DNA of 64,000 nt from Candidatus Poribacteria bacterium (lineage in GTDB: Bacteria; Poribacteria; WGA-4E; UBA9662): NCBI GenBank assembly GCA_002709695.1, contig PAQF01000026.1, positions 1 to 64,000 of the forward strand, given 5' to 3'. Every line of letters starts with the position of its first letter. The stretch's first letter is position 1. The notes under the pieces are model-generated. The model saw only the letters and a program-made list of their open reading frames with translations. It was not told the origin of the DNA and made no database searches. A program made the translations under genes and the position numbers. Below, one piece after another: positions 1-9,506 of this stretch.

Positions 1-138
1 GCCTTCGCTCCTGGTGGAAAGGCAGAAGCCCATGCTTTAGCCGATGAGGTAGCGACAGGAGGCCCAAAAAACCTGACAACTGTTGATGCTAGTGGGAAAC
101 TCTCAATCACCTGGGGGGCCATTAAAGACGTTCGGTAG
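1..138 (+). CDS. C-terminal fragment of an exported-protein paralog (truncated by window edge)
   Basis: Reading frame 1 is open from the first base to a TAG at 136-138 and gives 45 residues. They end in a K-L-S-I-T-W-G-A-I-K-D-V-R tail. The next gene downstream ends in the closely similar K-L-T-I-T-W-G-A-I-K-S-S-K, and both share an 'AHALA' segment about 30 residues earlier. The two are therefore tandem paralogs. The function is not recognised. A strong hairpin terminator follows directly. Confidence 0.75.
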   Translation, partial: AFAPGGKAEAHALADEVATGGPKNLTTVDASGKLSITWGAIKDVR

Positions 139-180
139 GAACAAGATTTGAACTGAAACCAGTTAGATTTAGTTACGATT

Positions 181-227
181 GAGAATCCCGTCTCAAGGGT
201 ACTTTATAGACGGGATTCTCGATTTTT
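181..227 (+). terminator. Rho-independent terminator
   Basis: A perfect 13-bp inverted repeat, GAGAATCCCGTCT (181-193) and AGACGGGATTCTC (208-220), encloses a 14-base loop and is followed by GATTTTTATC. It lies 43 bases after the stop of the truncated first gene and separates it from its paralog at 269. Confidence 0.8.
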
Positions 228-268
228 ATCCAAAATAAATTTTCAAACAAATAATGGAAAAAGTTGCT

Positions 269-1093
269 ATGAAAAAAGTACTGTTCTTCTCAATTGTCCC
301 ACTAATGCTTCTGATGATATGGACGAATTTCAGTTCGGCAGCTGTTACAATCGAGGGTAAAAAAGGAGATGCGTTCATTAAAATCAAAACTGATACCTAC
401 GAGGTCCACTGGAAAACAGGAGCACAAATGGGGTACATGGTAGCTCTCGTTAAAGGCAAGGTACTTTTTGATAACAAAATAGGGCGCCGACTCTATCATT
501 CCGCTAACTATGCTGGTTGGAAAGATTGGGGAAACCTGATTGACTTTAAGATACTCAATCAAAAAAAAACAATGGCCAAGGTAGAATTTGTTTCCAATGA
601 TGGCGCTTCCAAAGAGTATACTTGCGTTGCTACTTTTTGGGATGGTACACCTCTGATCAAGCATGAAATAACCGTAAAAGCCAAGAAAGCTGTTGCATCG
701 TTCTCTCACGGTCACGAACCGATGTACGAAGTCACACCTGTTGACGGCATGAAAAAATGGGATAGTAAAGGAGATAAAGGCCCTTTTGCCCATAACACTT
801 TCTGGATCGATAGTAACTTTTCCGCTCTTTACGCCATATACCCAACAGCCCAAGCCAGATTGCACGGCACTCGGATGGACCTCCAACAAGATGCTCAAGG
901 CAAACAATTGAAAAAAGGTCAGACCAGTGATCCGCTTGTTTACTGGGTCGCCTTTGGTGTAGGTGGTGAAAAAGAGGCTCATGCCTTGGCCAAAACTGTA
1001 GCAGAAGTAAAAGATGGAGATTTAGAACCTGAGGCTGTTGATGCGGACGAGAAACTCACAATCACATGGGGTGCGATTAAGAGTTCCAAGTGA
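269..1093 (+). CDS. Secreted protein of unknown function, tandem paralog of the upstream fragment
   Basis: A 274-residue protein beginning M-K-K-V-L-F-F-S with a hydrophobic stretch and an FSSAA-type signal-peptidase I site near residue 25, so export is predicted. The frame is also open to an ATG at 254. The 269 ATG is preferred because the signal peptide then begins with its usual MKK and a GGAAAAA element lies about 7 bases upstream. The mature part alternates short hydrophobic and polar segments rich in Gly, Trp and Tyr, consistent with a beta-sandwich, and has no cysteine-based or catalytic motif I recognise. Its C-terminal third resembles the 45-residue fragment at 1-138. A carbohydrate-binding or mutarotase-like fold is possible but cannot be shown from the sequence alone. 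Confidence 0.7.
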   Translation: MKKVLFFSIVPLMLLMIWTNFSSAAVTIEGKKGDAFIKIKTDTYEVHWKTGAQMGYMVALVKGKVLFDNKIGRRLYHSANYAGWKDWGNLIDFKILNQKKTMAKVEFVSNDGASKEYTCVATFWDGTPLIKHEITVKAKKAVASFSHGHEPMYEVTPVDGMKKWDSKGDKGPFAHNTFWIDSNFSALYAIYPTAQARLHGTRMDLQQDAQGKQLKKGQTSDPLVYWVAFGVGGEKEAHALAKTVAEVKDGDLEPEAVDADEKLTITWGAIKSSK

Positions 1094-1621
1094 GAATATG
1101 CAGTAGGACAAAAAAAATGAAGACTTTCGGATTCCAGATATCCTATCCATAAAATCTCTAGTAATTCTTTTCGTAATTTAGTGGAAGGTCGGCACCCTAC
1201 TATGCACATCTAGTTCAATGCTACGGATTACCGTTATCAACTAGATGGAACATGCTTGAAACAAGCTTAATATACTCCCCAAAACTGACCAAATGCTTTT
1301 TTGTCTAACAACTATGCGAAAAGGCATTCAGTTGCACTTGATGAACATACTGAGTATCTTTTAGGACTCTAATTCCTAACCAGTATCAACTTTTTTCAAA
1401 CCTATCAGGTAGAATCGAGATCATATCGATATTACCCTTTCTCCATCCAATTTTGTCATTATCACACTAGCATTAACAGGAATTTACGTACCAAAGCCCC
1501 ACGAGTAAATCAATTCAAGTTTTGATTGTTGTCTGCCACATTATACAATATAAGGATAGCTTTACCTATAATGCCATGTGTGTCAGAATACATAGAGGAA
1601 CCAATGAACTGACCATGTACA
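1094..1621. other. Intergenic region, no gene seen
   Basis: No convincing coding frame, tRNA or terminator. Short frames on the minus strand here have no family resemblance and no ribosome site. The 3' part is AT-rich and holds -10-like hexamers: TATAAG at 1549-1554, which lies 17 bases after TTGTTG at 1526-1531, and TATAAT at 1567-1572. Either could serve the oxidoreductase gene that follows, but neither is strong enough to annotate as a promoter. Confidence 0.5.
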
Positions 1622-1699
1622 ATGAGGAAATGTGGTACTGTAATAGATAGTCTTGGAATATTAGACGATTTATTCGGGAATAAAATTCAAAGGATAGAT

Positions 1700-4630
1700 A
1701 TGAACAGTTTACTCCAACAACTCTTATCTGAACAGATTGAAGGGGAAGTCCGATTCGATCTGTATTCCAAAGCACTTTATAGCACAGATGCCAGTCTTTA
1801 TCAGATCGAACCCATTGGTGTGGTCATCCCACTCCATAAGACCGACATACTGAGGACAATTCAAATTTGTTATGATCAAAATGTCCCAGTTCTTCCTCGT
1901 GGCGGTGGAACCAGTTTGGCGGGGCAAACTGTTGGGAAAGCCATTGTCATCGATACATCCAAGTATATGAACAAGATTATCGAGGTCAACGTGAGAGAAA
2001 ACTGGGCGAAAGTTCAACCAGGTATAGTTCTAGATGAACTAAATCACCACTTAAAATCACATGGTTTGATGTACGCACCAGACGTGGCTACCAGCAACCG
2101 TGCCAACGTCGGAGGAACCATTGGAAACAACTCGGCTGGCTCCCATTCGGTGATCTACGGAAAAACAATCGATCATGTAATGTCACTCGATCTAATCCTT
2201 TCCAATGGCGAGGAGATTGTAGCCGAACCAATCTCACTAGCCGAACTAAAAGACAAAAAAGAAGGTAATACCAACGAAGCCTACATCTATCGTGAAATCT
2301 GCCGCCTCGCTGAAGAACATAAAGAAGAAATTCGTTCAAGGTACCCGAAAATACTAAGGCGAGTAGCAGGCTATAATCTCGATGAGTTTATACCAAACGC
2401 CGGCTCAAAAGAGATGACACCATACCGTAGAGATGGATGCGACAACAATCGACCATTCAATCTAGCCAAAATAATTGTAGGATCGGAAGGCACTTTGGCT
2501 ACTGTGACTGAAGCCAAAATCAACTTGGTACCAACTCCCAAGATGACGGCACTTAACGTCATTCATTTTGAAACAGTAATCGAAGCGATGGAAGCCGTTC
2601 AGCCGATTCTCGAATGCCATCCAACTGCTGTTGAATTAATAGACGATACTATCATCAACATGACTAAAGAATCCTTAGAATTCTCAAGAGTTAGCAACTT
2701 TATTAAAGGAAACCCTGAAGCAATCCTAGCGGTTGAATTCTACGGTGAAACGGAAGAAGAACTGTTAAATCAACTCGAAATTCTAGAGAAACGGATGAAA
2801 TCACTTGAGTTAGGCTACGCTTTCGTCCGATGCTTAACCGCAGACGAAAAAAATAGAGTATGGGAAACACGGAAAGCGGGACTCGGGTTGCTAATGGGTA
2901 TGAAAGGCGATCATAAACCAGTTGGATTTGTAGAAGATGCTGCTGTACCAATTGAGCATTTACCAGAATATGTTCGCCGTTTTGCTAAGATCGTAGAGGA
3001 TCATGACACAACAGCGGCTTACTATGCCCATGCTAGCGTAGGGCTTTTACACAACCGTCCAGTGATTAATCTCAAATCTGAATCGGATATCAAAAAAATG
3101 CACTCTATTGCTAGTCAAGTCCGAGATCTACTGATAGAACTGGGAGGTGCCATGAGTGGAGAACATGGTGATGGATACGTGCGTAGCGAATGGATAAAAA
3201 GTATGTTCGGCCCTGAGATCTACCAAGCCTTTCGAGAAATCAAACAAGCGTTTGACCCAACAGGCATTATGAACCCAGGTAAGATTGTGGATGCTCCACT
3301 AATGACGGAAAACCTTCGGTTCGGTCCTAAATATAACACTATCCAGATTGACACTTACTTTGACTTTTCCAGCCAAGGAGGATTCGGACGTGCCATTGAA
3401 ATGTGCAACGGAGTAGGCGCTTGCCGAAAGACACTGACCGGAACCATGTGTCCATCCTTCATAGGAACACGAGAAGAAACGCATAGTACTCGCGGACGCG
3501 CCAACGCACTCAGGAACATCATCTCTGGTGAATTACCACAAGACCATTTTAAAAGCAAATCACTCTATGAGGTACTAGATCTCTGCTTAGAGTGTAAGGC
3601 TTGTAAATCAGAATGCCCTTCCAACGTGGATATGGCCAAGATCAAGTACGAATTTTTAGCCCAATATTACGATCAGCATGGCCTACCATTACGAAACTTG
3701 CTGTTTGGGAATATAGCCCAATTGAGTGCAATTGGTTCGGCATTAGCACCAATATCAAACTGGATGATGAATACAGAAACCTCCAAATGGATGACGGCAA
3801 AGCTATTTGGTATTGACCAGCGTCGATCACTGCCAAATTTCGTCCGTCAGCCCTTCGAAAAATGGTTTACTGATCGCCAGACAGAAAAAGAAACGCCTTT
3901 GAGATCTAAGACAGTGGTTCTTTTCCACGATACTTTCATGAACTACAACTATCCACAGGTCGGAAAAGCCACAGTTGAAGTGTTAGAAGCAGCAGGCTTT
4001 GACATCATTCTATCTCAGAAGAAATGCTGTGGACGCCCTATGATTTCAAAAGGCATGATCAGGCAAGCTATCGACAATGCCCAATACAATATCGACTGTT
4101 TGCTACCCTACGCTGAAAAGGGCATCCCGATTATTGGTTGTGAACCGAGCTGCATTTCAACATTAACCGACGATTATATCGATCTGATTCCTGGAGACAA
4201 ATCCAAACTAGTGGCAGAAAACACCTTCATGATTGAAGAATTTATTATAAATTGCCATGAAAAGGATGAACTAAATCTAGATTTCACCGAGAATCCAAAA
4301 GATATACTTCTACACGGACATTGTCACCAACGTGCTCTAGTCGGCATCCAGCCATCGTCAAAAGTTCTAGACCTACCATCAAACTACAATGTTGAAACAA
4401 TCGACTCCAGCTGTTGCGGCATGGCAGGTTCGTTCGGTTACGAAACCGAGCACTATGACCTCTCAATGAAGATTGGAAAGCTTCGTCTTTTCGACCAAAT
4501 TAACGCCAAGCATGGAGATTTTGAAGTAGCGATCTCAGGTGTTTCTTGTCGCGAACAAATTAAGCATGGCACAGGTAAAGAACCACTACACCTAATCGAA
4601 CTAATAAGGGATGCAATCCATTACAACTAA
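1700..4630 (+). CDS. FAD-binding and 4Fe-4S oxidoreductase (GlcD-GlcF fusion type, glycolate/D-lactate/2-hydroxyacid dehydrogenase)
   Basis: A 976-residue fusion predicted to oxidise a 2-hydroxyacid such as D-lactate, glycolate or 2-hydroxyglutarate and pass electrons through iron-sulfur clusters. The N-terminal half is a PCMH-type FAD domain, with PRGGGTSLAGQ near residue 66 and a VGGTIGNNSAGS segment near 138. The FAD-oxidase C domain follows, with HASVG and GEHGDGYVRSEW. Then comes a ferredoxin-like section with CNGVGACRK...CP and CLECKACKSECP. The last part is two CCG domains of GlpC/GlcF type, with CCGRP, HGHCHQR and SSCCGMAGSFGYE. The frame extends to an ATG at 1622, but ATG 1700 has AGGAT seven bases upstream and gives the usual family N-terminus. 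The gene stands alone, so the substrate cannot be inferred from neighbours. Confidence 0.9.
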   Translation: MNSLLQQLLSEQIEGEVRFDLYSKALYSTDASLYQIEPIGVVIPLHKTDILRTIQICYDQNVPVLPRGGGTSLAGQTVGKAIVIDTSKYMNKIIEVNVRENWAKVQPGIVLDELNHHLKSHGLMYAPDVATSNRANVGGTIGNNSAGSHSVIYGKTIDHVMSLDLILSNGEEIVAEPISLAELKDKKEGNTNEAYIYREICRLAEEHKEEIRSRYPKILRRVAGYNLDEFIPNAGSKEMTPYRRDGCDNNRPFNLAKIIVGSEGTLATVTEAKINLVPTPKMTALNVIHFETVIEAMEAVQPILECHPTAVELIDDTIINMTKESLEFSRVSNFIKGNPEAILAVEFYGETEEELLNQLEILEKRMKSLELGYAFVRCLTADEKNRVWETRKAGLGLLMGMKGDHKPVGFVEDAAVPIEHLPEYVRRFAKIVEDHDTTAAYYAHASVGLLHNRPVINLKSESDIKKMHSIASQVRDLLIELGGAMSGEHGDGYVRSEWIKSMFGPEIYQAFREIKQAFDPTGIMNPGKIVDAPLMTENLRFGPKYNTIQIDTYFDFSSQGGFGRAIEMCNGVGACRKTLTGTMCPSFIGTREETHSTRGRANALRNIISGELPQDHFKSKSLYEVLDLCLECKACKSECPSNVDMAKIKYEFLAQYYDQHGLPLRNLLFGNIAQLSAIGSALAPISNWMMNTETSKWMTAKLFGIDQRRSLPNFVRQPFEKWFTDRQTEKETPLRSKTVVLFHDTFMNYNYPQVGKATVEVLEAAGFDIILSQKKCCGRPMISKGMIRQAIDNAQYNIDCLLPYAEKGIPIIGCEPSCISTLTDDYIDLIPGDKSKLVAENTFMIEEFIINCHEKDELNLDFTENPKDILLHGHCHQRALVGIQPSSKVLDLPSNYNVETIDSSCCGMAGSFGYETEHYDLSMKIGKLRLFDQINAKHGDFEVAISGVSCREQIKHGTGKEPLHLIELIRDAIHYN

Positions 4631-4957
4631 GGTTTGGCAGGGTTTTGAGGCTATTTCCCAAGAACCTTCGAAATGGGCAGATTTTGATTGGACTGTTTCT
4701 CAGTCTATGAAAGTAATCGTGTGAAGATGAGTTATACTCACCAAAAAACTTGAAGTTTTGACAAATATATGAACCTAAATCCAACATAACCGAACCTACT
4801 CAACACAGTTTAAGTTCGGGTGTAATTACGATCCTCACTTATCACAATTGAGTTCTACTGAATTGATCTCGAACTAACATTTTAGGTACTCCTCGCCCCC
4901 CCTCACTCAACTCTAAGGAGGGAACTCAAGACAAGGGAGTCTAAAACGACTCTTGAA
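4631..4957. other. Convergent intergenic region, no gene seen
   Basis: It lies between the 3' ends of the plus-strand oxidoreductase and the minus-strand PhyH operon. It contains a run of seven C residues near 4896-4902 and a weak, widely spaced inverted repeat around 4788-4820 without a U-tract. No tRNA or convincing terminator is visible. Confidence 0.45.
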
Positions 4958-5752
4958 TCAATCACCATCTTCAACTCCCAACCAATCCCGCCACATATCC
5001 TGACAAGGAGGCTCCTCCATTGTATGTTCAATCTCCTGCTTTCTAAAATCATACAATATTGCCTGCCGAATCTGACTAGAATAATTATGACTAGCAGCAT
5101 GGCCAATACGATGATGCCAAAAGACGATGTCACCAGCTCGACCGTAGCAATCAACACCCGTCTTTTGACTGAAAAAAGCCCGATCTTTTTCATACTGGTC
5201 GGTCGGCTCTGTCCTATACTGAGAGTGGAAATCATAATAAAACTTCAGGTGACTTTTTGGCCAAACCATAAAACCGCCACCTTCTGAAGGAACATCGTCA
5301 ATATAACCAACAACACCAAGATGAAATGGATGCCCATCAACGTGACAACCACTTGATTTCTTCGGCACATTACCATAGGGTAAAGTACAATAAATGCCGC
5401 GAACTCGATCTGGCTCACACAACGTACCTCTACCCAAAAGTTGCTCTGCCATATGCCATACTATCGGATTTTTAGGCAAAAGTTCAATCATCCAAGGTTC
5501 ACCACCAAGTTGACGATAATTCCACCGGTGCCCAGATCGATAAGACATCTGATCTTCACATTTCTCTTCGAACGGACCAATCCAAGTTTCAGGCTGATCA
5601 CGCTTTAGTTGCGAAGGTGCGGCCTCCCACAACCGATCACGTGCATAGGCCATCAGTCTGGAATCAAGGACATCCCGTTTAATCAAATAGCCTTCTTCTT
5701 TAAAGAAAAGGATTTCCTTTTTTGACAGCGCATTCATAAACTTGAAACCCAA
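4958..5752 (-). CDS. Phytanoyl-CoA dioxygenase (PhyH) family protein 1
   Basis: A 264-residue protein of the Fe(II)- and 2-oxoglutarate-dependent PhyH family, predicted to be a soluble cytoplasmic hydroxylase. The metal triad is visible: H137 and D139 in the C-H-V-D-G segment, and a distal histidine (probably H218 in RIGHA) followed by R229, the expected 2-oxoglutarate carboxylate ligand. The N-terminal 'FFKEEGYLI' is the usual PhyH opening. It is last in a four-gene minus-strand operon, 61 bases after the second PhyH gene. The two PhyH proteins share the fold but diverge clearly, so they probably have different substrates. The substrate is unknown. Fatty-acid hydroxylation should not be assumed, since bacterial members act on many small molecules. 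Confidence 0.88.
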   Translation of the reverse strand: MGFKFMNALSKKEILFFKEEGYLIKRDVLDSRLMAYARDRLWEAAPSQLKRDQPETWIGPFEEKCEDQMSYRSGHRWNYRQLGGEPWMIELLPKNPIVWHMAEQLLGRGTLCEPDRVRGIYCTLPYGNVPKKSSGCHVDGHPFHLGVVGYIDDVPSEGGGFMVWPKSHLKFYYDFHSQYRTEPTDQYEKDRAFFSQKTGVDCYGRAGDIVFWHHRIGHAASHNYSSQIRQAILYDFRKQEIEHTMEEPPCQDMWRDWLGVEDGD

Positions 5753-5813
5753 CTAAGACCTCGTTGAAGTCAATCCCAGAGATCACTAATAAACTTAAGC
5801 TATAATTGTAAAA

Positions 5814-6569
5814 TTAAACGGCCCAGTGCTTCCAGAGATCATCCAAAATATCATATCGCATCTCTTCAAGCTTTTTATAGTGCCAACGACCAAAGATCCC
5901 AATCCGGGGAGTAGTATTCACATTTGGCGATCCATTATGGCACATAAACCCATGCCACAGTATAACAGTACCCGCAGGAGCATAAAATTCAGTAGGTCCT
6001 TCAGTAGATCCTTTAGAGAATTCAGTATAATTCCAACCTTCGTTATCTAGAAAACTACCATTAATTTGTTCCGGATGACGAACAAAATAGTCGTGTGTTG
6101 ACAGATGGCTACCTGGCCAATATATAAAACACCCACCTTTCGACTCAACATCATGGAGATTCGCGAGTGCGCCAAGAACTAAACCACCTTCAGGATGCTG
6201 AGATGGTGGGCCATAACCATCAATATGACTGCTTCTCGGTAAGGACCATTGGCCACTAGAATTAGGCCATTTTATAATCGGTGCTCCTCCCCCTCCAATA
6301 AAATTACCACCACTCAACTGATCAACAGCAGCTTGAACCATAGGAACAGCACCAATATTCGGGCAAGGAGGGGTAAAACGCCATCGACCAATAAAAGTTT
6401 GATCAGTAGGCCAACTATCGGGATCATCAAATTTTGCACTTAAACACCACCAAAACTGTTCCTGCCAAGCTGCCAAGAGGTCTGGTTCAATACAGTTCTC
6501 CAAAATTAGGTATCCATTCTCTTTAAAAAAACTGACTTGACCTGCCGACAAAACTGGTGAATTGTCCAT
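5814..6569 (-). CDS. Phytanoyl-CoA dioxygenase (PhyH) family protein 2
   Basis: A 251-residue Fe(II)/2-oxoglutarate oxygenase. The metal ligands H115 and D117 sit in SSHIDGYG. The distal histidine is H211 in MCHNGSPN, with R222 as likely 2-oxoglutarate ligand. The C-terminal 'VILWHGFMCHNGSPN' is typical of the family. An upstream ATG at 6587 is in frame, but ATG 6569 is preceded by AGGAGGGCAG, an excellent ribosome site at about 5 bases, and places the 'FFKENGYLI' opening where the family has it. The SUMF1-like gene ends 21 bases upstream, so translation is probably coupled. Confidence 0.88.
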   Translation of the reverse strand: MDNSPVLSAGQVSFFKENGYLILENCIEPDLLAAWQEQFWWCLSAKFDDPDSWPTDQTFIGRWRFTPPCPNIGAVPMVQAAVDQLSGGNFIGGGGAPIIKWPNSSGQWSLPRSSHIDGYGPPSQHPEGGLVLGALANLHDVESKGGCFIYWPGSHLSTHDYFVRHPEQINGSFLDNEGWNYTEFSKGSTEGPTEFYAPAGTVILWHGFMCHNGSPNVNTTPRIGIFGRWHYKKLEEMRYDILDDLWKHWAV

Positions 6570-6590
6570 CTGCCCTCCTAATATCATTCG

Positions 6591-7367
6591 CTAAACAACA
6601 CTGCAAACACATCGAAAACCATTATAATCATAATCACGTGAAGAATCTTGGTATCCACGGAACGCCACACGAAGCGCACTAAAATAGTTATTCCAACTTC
6701 CGCCACGCACTACTCGATACATACGTTTCATCAAATTCCCATCTGTTTCATCTTCTCCAATAGCCAACGGATCCCGTTGTGGACTTCTAGCATAGAAGCC
6801 TTTTTCATAAGCGTCCAAACACCATTCCCAAACGTTCCCCGCCATATCATTTAGGCCATAACCATTAGCCGGATAAGTTCCACCGACATTTGTTTGACGA
6901 ACTGTTCCATAATAATTAGCATACTCAGAACTATTATGTGGATCTGCACCTGAATTCACCCAAGGAAATTCAGCTTGATCTAAGCCACCACGGGCAGCAT
7001 ATTCCCATTCTCCCTCCGTTGGCAATCTTTTCTTAACCCAATGGGCATAAGCCATTGCATCATGCCAATTTACGTAAATAATTGGATGGTCATCGGTGGG
7101 AGAATCGATTAGAATATCACGCCAATTAGGCGTTTTGTATCCAGTTTCTTCAACGAATTGACGATACTGACCAACAGTTACCGGGCTAATGTCCATATAA
7201 AAATCTGAAATTTCGACAGTATGGATAGGTTGTTCGTTATCCCCTTCACGACCACCCATTTCAAAGGTTCCACCAGGTATCATTACCATACCTAAATAGT
7301 CAACGGGTTTCGGCCAGGATGATAGTTTTTGCACATCAACCCCAACGATATTATGTTGATCTACCAT
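6591..7367 (-). CDS. SUMF1/FGE-fold protein lacking the formylglycine-forming cysteines
   Basis: A 258-residue protein of the formylglycine-generating-enzyme sulfatase family (C-type-lectin-like fold). Typical segments are MVMIPGGTFEMGG, PVTVGQYRQF, VNWHDAMAYAHW, RLPTEGEWEYAARGG, DMAGNVWEWC, RGGSWNN and a terminal NGFRC. True FGE has a copper-binding cysteine pair between RGGSW and GFRC (human Cys336 and Cys341). Here the equivalent stretch reads Y-F-S-A-L-R-V-A-F-R-G with no cysteine. Sulfatase activation is therefore unlikely, and no sulfatase gene is nearby. A structural, binding or other oxygenase-associated role is more plausible. An AAGGA ribosome site precedes the start, and the gene sits mid-operon between the toroid-like protein gene and two PhyH genes. 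Confidence 0.85.
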   Translation of the reverse strand: MVDQHNIVGVDVQKLSSWPKPVDYLGMVMIPGGTFEMGGREGDNEQPIHTVEISDFYMDISPVTVGQYRQFVEETGYKTPNWRDILIDSPTDDHPIIYVNWHDAMAYAHWVKKRLPTEGEWEYAARGGLDQAEFPWVNSGADPHNSSEYANYYGTVRQTNVGGTYPANGYGLNDMAGNVWEWCLDAYEKGFYARSPQRDPLAIGEDETDGNLMKRMYRVVRGGSWNNYFSALRVAFRGYQDSSRDYDYNGFRCVCSVV

Positions 7368-7396
7368 AAATTTTTCCTTACACCCTTTTAGAATTG

Positions 7397-9298
7397 TTAC
7401 TCAATAAACTGGATTTTCTGGATATAACCATCTGGCTCCGTAACTGTTTGGCGTAACCAACTTTCCGAAATTGGGTCAAAACGTCCGTATAACCGAGTTG
7501 TGCTAATTTGGAACTCTACCTCTTGAGGACCACCAAAGGTTGCCATCTCCCATTGATCAGTTAATCGCGCAACAGACAAATCATCGATCAACCTCTTCAC
7601 GTCCTTTTCCTCCGGCGTATAGCGAAGTTCAGCACCAATCGTAGCCCCATAACGACGATAAATTGATTCAGGCAACTCACACATATCATTAAACTCAACA
7701 AGACGTAATCCAACAAAAAGATGATCGTTTCGGCGTTCAACCACCAAGTTCGGGGTCGTAAGTTCAGGGTCACAAGCAACAAAACGAAGCCCCATTGACG
7801 CATTACCACTTCGGACAACAACCGTATCCTCAGCCAATCCCTGATAATTATCAACCGACTGAATACCATTGATAATGATTTCGTCAATAGTGTTTAATCT
7901 AGGAAAAACCATAAACGCTTCTAGCGTCTGCACAGTCCACCTTTCTTGTCTCTTTGGCAAATATAAGATCAATGCCGTTGGCCCTGACTGCATAGCAAAG
8001 GGACGGCCATCATCACCCCATAGCTTAGGACCAATATCAAAATCACCTCCATGATGATGATTCCGATACAGGTTTCTAACATCTGTCCCTGGCCTTTTAC
8101 CATTTTGGACAAATCGAGAAAATGCCTGCCCCAAATCCAATAATCTCTCTACAGGTTTGCCCGTTCGCGTCCATTGAGCAATATAATTACCGTTTTGCAT
8201 GCCATGTACATGAGTTTGAGATGCTGTTCCAACCGCAAGGTTATCATCCATCCAAGTTGTGAGTTTAGCAATCCCCCCGGGAATCCATGTCAGAACATCT
8301 TCGTTTCCCAATTTGACCATAGCCTGCTCAGCCGAAGCTACAATGGTAACTGGCAATTTTTTCCTTAAAGCAATCTCACTAACATCAACTGGGTGACAAT
8401 GCGCCAATAATGGGAGAATACCACCATAAGCATGGTCATGCCCATGCTGATAATCATAAGCAACCTCTTTATCGTAAAAAGCTCCCCACATCATATCAGC
8501 CAACATCAGGACAAGGCCCGAACCCCCAAATAGACTATCATGATAAGCACGACTCCATGGCCCACCCAGTTGCTTTATCCTAGGGTGCCATCGCCAAGCC
8601 ATCTCAGACCAGAGGTGATGTTCCAACTTTTCAGCCAAATGAATAGTCCGTTTTTCACCAAACAAACAGATAATCCGCAGTAAAATTAGCGTTACTGGAT
8701 GATAAGTAGGACTATTAAACTCCGGAATAGTGCCATGTGCAGCCACCATATCCGTTAATTTTTCAAGTGCTTTGATTCCCCGATCAACATGATCAGGCCT
8801 ATCAAACATCACACCTGCTATAATTCGCCCAGTCCAATTACCAAGAGGGATATTAATATTTCTGCCCGCTATAATATCCTCACCACCAGAGTCAATAAAA
8901 CCTCGAATAGCCTGATGAAAATTTTTCCGATCTTCATCATCCAGGAGCGGATTTATTTGAGCAAGTGCCAAGGCTTCAGCCATCATGTTGAAATGCCCTC
9001 CAGCACTACCGATTTTTCTCAATAGCTCTTTACCAGCTTTAATCCTTTTTGGCTCTGTGCTCAATAAGAATGCAATAGCACAGTATAAGCTGGATCTGGT
9101 ATTTGGTCCTGGGTGCTCATCTCCCTCTACCATACCTGTTTCTGGGTCAGTAAATCGATCAGCATATTCACAGGCAACTTGCACCACACGCCTAGCTTGC
9201 AAAGATAAATGTGAGATCTTATCATCTTCATCCCAGTGAATGATCTGATGACCTGACGAAGAACCAGAAGATCGATTCAAATTTGTCTGCATACACAT
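7397..9298 (-). CDS. Probable alpha/alpha-toroid protein, polysaccharide-lyase-like, function unknown
   Basis: A 633-residue protein without a signal peptide. The N-terminal half is helical with repeated pairs of amphipathic helices. It contains an 'EFNSPTYHPVTLILL' segment like those in toroid-fold lyase and hydrolase relatives, and a WHPRIKQLGGPWSRAYHD block. The C-terminal third is beta-rich. This layout resembles heparinase/alginate-lyase-like proteins, but I cannot place it in a named family, so the call rests on general architecture. A second ATG at 9292 is equally usable and neither has a clear ribosome site. It is the first gene of the operon with the SUMF1-like and PhyH genes. Lack of an export signal argues against extracellular polysaccharide as substrate. 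Confidence 0.5.
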   Translation of the reverse strand: MCMQTNLNRSSGSSSGHQIIHWDEDDKISHLSLQARRVVQVACEYADRFTDPETGMVEGDEHPGPNTRSSLYCAIAFLLSTEPKRIKAGKELLRKIGSAGGHFNMMAEALALAQINPLLDDEDRKNFHQAIRGFIDSGGEDIIAGRNINIPLGNWTGRIIAGVMFDRPDHVDRGIKALEKLTDMVAAHGTIPEFNSPTYHPVTLILLRIICLFGEKRTIHLAEKLEHHLWSEMAWRWHPRIKQLGGPWSRAYHDSLFGGSGLVLMLADMMWGAFYDKEVAYDYQHGHDHAYGGILPLLAHCHPVDVSEIALRKKLPVTIVASAEQAMVKLGNEDVLTWIPGGIAKLTTWMDDNLAVGTASQTHVHGMQNGNYIAQWTRTGKPVERLLDLGQAFSRFVQNGKRPGTDVRNLYRNHHHGGDFDIGPKLWGDDGRPFAMQSGPTALILYLPKRQERWTVQTLEAFMVFPRLNTIDEIIINGIQSVDNYQGLAEDTVVVRSGNASMGLRFVACDPELTTPNLVVERRNDHLFVGLRLVEFNDMCELPESIYRRYGATIGAELRYTPEEKDVKRLIDDLSVARLTDQWEMATFGGPQEVEFQISTTRLYGRFDPISESWLRQTVTEPDGYIQKIQFIE

Positions 9299-9506
9299 TT
9301 CAATTCATATTTTGCGATTTTGACTTTGGTAACAACATACAAAATAGTCCTTTACACGCACCAACAACAATTCCAACTAAAGGGACACACTTCAGAAAAG
9401 CAATTCTCAGTATATCATAAGTGGAAATCCATGCACAGTTACCATAATACAAATTTCAGATAGAGCCAAGACAGAAATTAATGAAACATAATTCAGCAAA
9501 ACAGAT

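Noticed and set aside
4642..4660. TTTGGCAGGGTTTTGAGG resembling a sigma54 site
   Set aside because: The -12 element would be GA instead of GC, and it points into a convergent region with no gene downstream on that strand.
4788..4820. Inverted repeat CCGAAC / GTTCGG as a possible terminator between convergent genes
   Set aside because: Short stem, long loop and no T-tract on either side.
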